A DNA stretch of 7,683 nucleotides, taken from assembly GCA_003140275.1 (NCBI GenBank), contig PLJQ01000409.1, forward strand, positions 1 to 7,683. Reading direction: 5' to 3'. Within the stretch, counting starts at the first letter, position 1. Each line of letters opens with the position of its first letter. The stretch comes from Limisphaerales bacterium. GTDB taxonomy: Bacteria; Verrucomicrobiota; Verrucomicrobiia; Limisphaerales; PALSA-1396. The position numbers and the translations under genes were made by a program. Positions 6,241-7,683 of this stretch are shown piece after piece. The notes beneath the pieces are model-generated. The model was not told the DNA's origin. It made no database searches and saw nothing but the letters and a program-made list of their open reading frames with translations.

Positions 6241-6317
6241 AACCGCCCGCCATGCTCTTGCTTGCCGGTGGGTTGGGTGTGTTTATGGTCTGGCGGCATA
6301 AACAGCGTCCTGCATGA
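5754..6317 (+). pseudogene. PEP-CTERM paralogue interrupted by an in-frame amber codon
   Basis: Tandem copy of the preceding gene. Reading from ATG 5754 gives a good signal peptide (MKILTAILLGSLISVQA, then DTV), then TAG at 5814-5816, then LNNVGASDIATFTPG and an open frame to TGA at 6315-6317, ending with a PEP-CTERM signal (VPEPPAMLLLAGG, WRHKQRPA). The intact paralogue reads ADTVYLNN with TAT at the same codon, so one T-to-G change explains the stop. TAG also ends the SUMF1-domain gene here, which argues against amber recoding. The remaining open part from the GTG at 5862 (151 aa) lacks a signal peptide and could not be exported normally. Everything else about the copy is intact, so the mutation seems recent; phase variation, readthrough or a sequencing error are alternatives. 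A 3-codon insertion relative to the first copy lies between about 5875 and 5930. Confidence 0.85.
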
Positions 6318-6654
6318 ACACCATGCCGCCATTCTTCGCGCCAGATAGATTGCACGGGCAATGTGGGCATACCGGATCAAGTGCCATCTGTCCACCGTCT
6401 CAATACACCTGCACCACGAGAACCGCAGCCAGTCCGATGATGAGTTTCGCCTATGTCGCCAAAGCCAAATAGAACTTGAAAAGTACGCCCAAGGGGCATA
6501 CCGGTTAGTGTCAGCAGCGGCGTGATGGAATTTTCTTTGACGATGAGGGCTCCCATTTTTTCGGCCAGCCCCGTCTATACGGTGTCCGGGGTGGGAGGCG
6601 TTTTTCCACTTGGCGCGGTGCGTAGGGAGTCCCGCTTTAAGGGAAACGCATTTC

Positions 6655-6683
6655 TTGACAGAGGATAACGCCGAGCTTATGGG
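6655..6683 (+). promoter_or_regulatory. Candidate sigma-70 promoter for hicAB
   Basis: A perfect -35 hexamer TTGACA (6655-6660) is followed after 17 bp by TATGGG (6678-6683), which keeps only TAT of the -10 consensus. Transcription would start about 6690, giving a leader of roughly 25 nt before the hicA ATG. Spacing and -35 are good; the -10 is weak. Confidence 0.5.
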
Positions 6684-6693
6684 TTATCGCAGA

Positions 6694-6713
6694 TGATACT
6701 GAGTTGATACTGA
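6694..6713 (+). promoter_or_regulatory. Direct repeat TGATACTGA x2, possible HicB operator
   Basis: TGATACTGA occurs at 6694-6702 and 6705-6713, separated by GT, giving an 11-bp period close to one helical turn. It ends one base before the hicA ATG and lies just downstream of the candidate promoter. The encoded HicB ends in a ribbon-helix-helix-like domain, a fold that commonly binds short repeated sites side by side, so autoregulation here is plausible. The repeat is seen; the binding is inferred. Confidence 0.5.
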
Positions 6714-6714
6714 C

Positions 6715-6921
6715 ATGCCGCGCAAGGTTCGCCAACTGATTGCCGACTTGGAGCGGGCGGGGTTTGTGAACCGGGGCGGCAAGGGCAGCCATCGGAACTT
6801 TACGCATCCCAAAGGCCAGCGGGTGACGGTAAGCGGCGGCACGGGTGACGATGCCAAGCACTACCAGGAACGGGACGTGCGGCGGGCGTTGGCAGCGGCG
6901 AACGAGGGTGAAGATTTATGA
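6715..6921 (+). CDS. hicA: HicA-family mRNA interferase toxin
   Basis: Small basic toxin of 68 aa with a double-stranded-RNA-binding-like fold; HicA proteins cleave mRNA and slow growth until neutralised by HicB. Diagnostic features: KVRQLIADLERAGFV (helix 1), KGSHRNFTHPKG with the catalytic-type His26, RVTVSGG (strand), and the final helix DVRRALAAA. The tail is slightly longer and more acidic (NEGEDL) than usual, and the segment GTGDDAKHYQERD replaces the more common lysine/proline turn. Its TGA overlaps the hicB start as ATGA (6918-6921), so toxin and antitoxin are translationally coupled in toxin-first order, typical of this family. There is no Shine-Dalgarno sequence before the ATG. Confidence 0.9.
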   Translation: MPRKVRQLIADLERAGFVNRGGKGSHRNFTHPKGQRVTVSGGTGDDAKHYQERDVRRALAAANEGEDL

Positions 6922-7268
6922 CACGCAAACAGATCAAAGAACAAGCGGCTCGCTACGTGAAATTCGTGGAGTGGAGCGATGAGGACGGTTGTTTCATTGG
7001 CCGGTGCCCGGAACTGTTTGGCGGGGCGGTGCATGGCGGCGATGAAGCCAGGGTCTATAAGGAACTGTGCGAGACGGTGGAGGAATGGATCGAACTGCTC
7101 CACAAGGATGGCACGGTGCTGCCCGAAGCCACGGCGGACAAGAAGAAGTTCAGCGGCAAGTTTGTGCTGCGGGTGGAACCGGCATTGCATCGGCGACTGG
7201 CGGCCAAAGCCGTTGCCACCGGGGAAAGCCTCAACAGTTTTTGCGTAAAGACGCTGGCGAAGGCGTGA
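6918..7268 (+). CDS. hicB: HicB-family antitoxin with C-terminal ribbon-helix-helix-like domain
   Basis: Antitoxin of 116 aa, partner of the overlapping hicA. Residues about 12-70 form the partial RNase H-like fold typical of HicB (YVKFVEWSDEDGCFIGRCPEL, then GGDEARVYKELCETVEEWIEL). Residues about 79-116 look like a ribbon-helix-helix DNA-binding domain: beta strand KFVLRVE, helix PALHRRLAAKAVATG, and helix ESLNSFCVKTLAKA. It would bind HicA to block its RNase activity and, through the C-terminal domain, repress the operon, possibly at the repeat at 6694-6713. A purine-rich GAGGGTGAAG precedes the start inside hicA. Its TGA lies 9 bp from the stop of the convergent PIN-domain gene. Confidence 0.9.
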   Translation: MTRKQIKEQAARYVKFVEWSDEDGCFIGRCPELFGGAVHGGDEARVYKELCETVEEWIELLHKDGTVLPEATADKKKFSGKFVLRVEPALHRRLAAKAVATGESLNSFCVKTLAKA

Positions 7269-7277
7269 AAGGAGATG

Positions 7278-7683
7278 TCAGCACTCAATAACGGTCAATC
7301 TGCTTACTCTTGAAAAGTGTTCGTCGCGGGCAAGGAGGGGCAGCCGGTATTCAATGGCCAGTGCTGCAATCCAAATGTCGTTGACTGGAATCTTCACGCC
7401 GCGCTGTTCCAAGTCAAAGTAAATGAGGGCATAAAGCGCGGGTGTTTTCGAGGAGACATAAAAGATAGTTTGATCGCGCAGAACTTCCCGCATTCGCAAC
7501 CGCGCCGAATCCGGCTTGCTTGCCTTTAGGATACCTACACTGAGTTCGGCGAGTGTGACGAATGTTATGGCAAAATGTTTGGCCCGGACTTTTTCTTCAA
7601 CCTGCGAATCTCGACGGAGCAAACGGACAATGTCGCTGGTGTCAGCGACGAAATCAATGCTCCAGCCGTTTCTGAGTTCGTGA
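7278..7683 (-). CDS. PIN-domain (VapC-like) ribonuclease toxin, N-terminus cut by window edge
   Basis: PIN-domain protein, 134 codons visible, running in from the right edge. The reading frame stays open to the edge: upstream of the TTG at 7622 it continues with IDFVADTSDIVRLLRRDS, which supplies the first conserved PIN aspartate. The real start is therefore beyond the window, not at 7622. The other acidic positions are the Glu of TLAELSVG, the Asp of NDIWIAALA and the Asp of LLARDEHF. Together these form the four-acid metal site used by VapC toxins to cut RNA, often tRNA or rRNA. The expected antitoxin (VapB-like) would lie upstream, off the right edge. It converges on hicB, with 9 bp between stops and no visible terminator. 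Whether it acts as a toxin is inferred from family only. Confidence 0.87.
   Translation of the reverse strand, partial: HELRNGWSIDFVADTSDIVRLLRRDSQVEEKVRAKHFAITFVTLAELSVGILKASKPDSARLRMREVLRDQTIFYVSSKTPALYALIYFDLEQRGVKIPVNDIWIAALAIEYRLPLLARDEHFSRVSRLTVIEC

Larger units (their letters stand above)
6318..6714. other. Spacer without recognisable gene
   Basis: About 400 bp with no supportable coding region on either strand. It contains an 11-nt direct repeat GGGCATACCGG (6365-6375 and 6494-6504), a weak CCCCG/CGGGG inverted pair (6569-6591), and at its right end a promoter-like sequence and a 9-bp direct repeat in front of hicA. Some of it could be a decayed gene, but I cannot identify one. Confidence 0.55.

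Noticed and set aside
5754..6317. Amber codon as pyrrolysine or other recoding
   Set aside because: TAG is the normal stop of the SUMF1-domain gene in this window, and the paralogue has plain Tyr there; no downstream recoding structure is evident.
5883..6395. Long minus-strand open frame across the second PEP-CTERM copy
   Set aside because: It mirrors an equivalent antisense frame in the first copy and has no recognisable domain; it is a shadow of the sense coding sequence.
6365..6504. 11-nt direct repeat GGGCATACCGG, considered as an attachment site or element boundary
   Set aside because: Only two short copies 129 bp apart with nothing mobile between them; probably chance or local duplication.
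7620..7622. TTG as the start of the PIN-domain gene
   Set aside because: It would remove the first conserved PIN Asp, while the frame stays open to the window edge with matching PIN sequence.
1..7683. CRISPR array, tRNA or rRNA genes
   Set aside because: No regularly spaced repeats of suitable length and no tRNA or rRNA signature were seen on either strand.

Overview
The window looks like a piece of a Verrucomicrobiota genome, probably close to the Pedosphaera/Limisphaerales group. This is inferred from the gene repertoire: two PEP-CTERM proteins, a secreted SUMF1/FGE-type protein with a short N-terminal domain often seen in that group, an IS630-type element, short AT-rich heptamer repeats, toxin-antitoxin genes, and starts mostly without clear Shine-Dalgarno sequences. 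No rRNA, tRNA or marker gene confirms it.

Layout from left to right. A minus-strand gene (46-1176) encodes an exported SUMF1-domain protein. Divergent from it is an endonuclease III-like DNA glycosylase (1341-2105) carrying an in-frame run of heptamer repeats. An IS630-family insertion sequence follows (2222-3345), with 23-bp imperfect terminal inverted repeats and flanking TA dinucleotides; its transposase seems to have a frame break near the N-terminus. Next are a dolichyl/polyprenyl-phosphate mannose synthase-like glycosyltransferase (3409-4185) and an NAD(P)H-dependent FMN reductase (4274-4834), probably co-transcribed. After a 320-bp non-coding stretch comes a tandem pair of paralogous PEP-CTERM genes (5155-5757 and 5754-6317) joined by an ATGA overlap. 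The second has an in-frame TAG exactly where the first has a Tyr codon, so it looks like a recently killed copy. After roughly 400 bp without a recognisable gene lies a hicA-hicB toxin-antitoxin operon (6715-7268), preceded by a promoter-like sequence and a 9-bp direct repeat. A PIN-domain (VapC-like) toxin gene runs in from the right edge on the minus strand and converges on hicB.

The genes do not form one pathway. This is an accessory-looking region: a transposon, a tandem duplication with a dead copy, and two toxin-antitoxin modules around a few housekeeping-type enzymes. I do not see a convincing new multi-gene system. The most informative oddities are the amber-interrupted PEP-CTERM paralogue with an 84-bp perfectly conserved core, the heptamer repeat inside the glycosylase gene, the candidate hicAB operator, and the frame-broken IS630 transposase.
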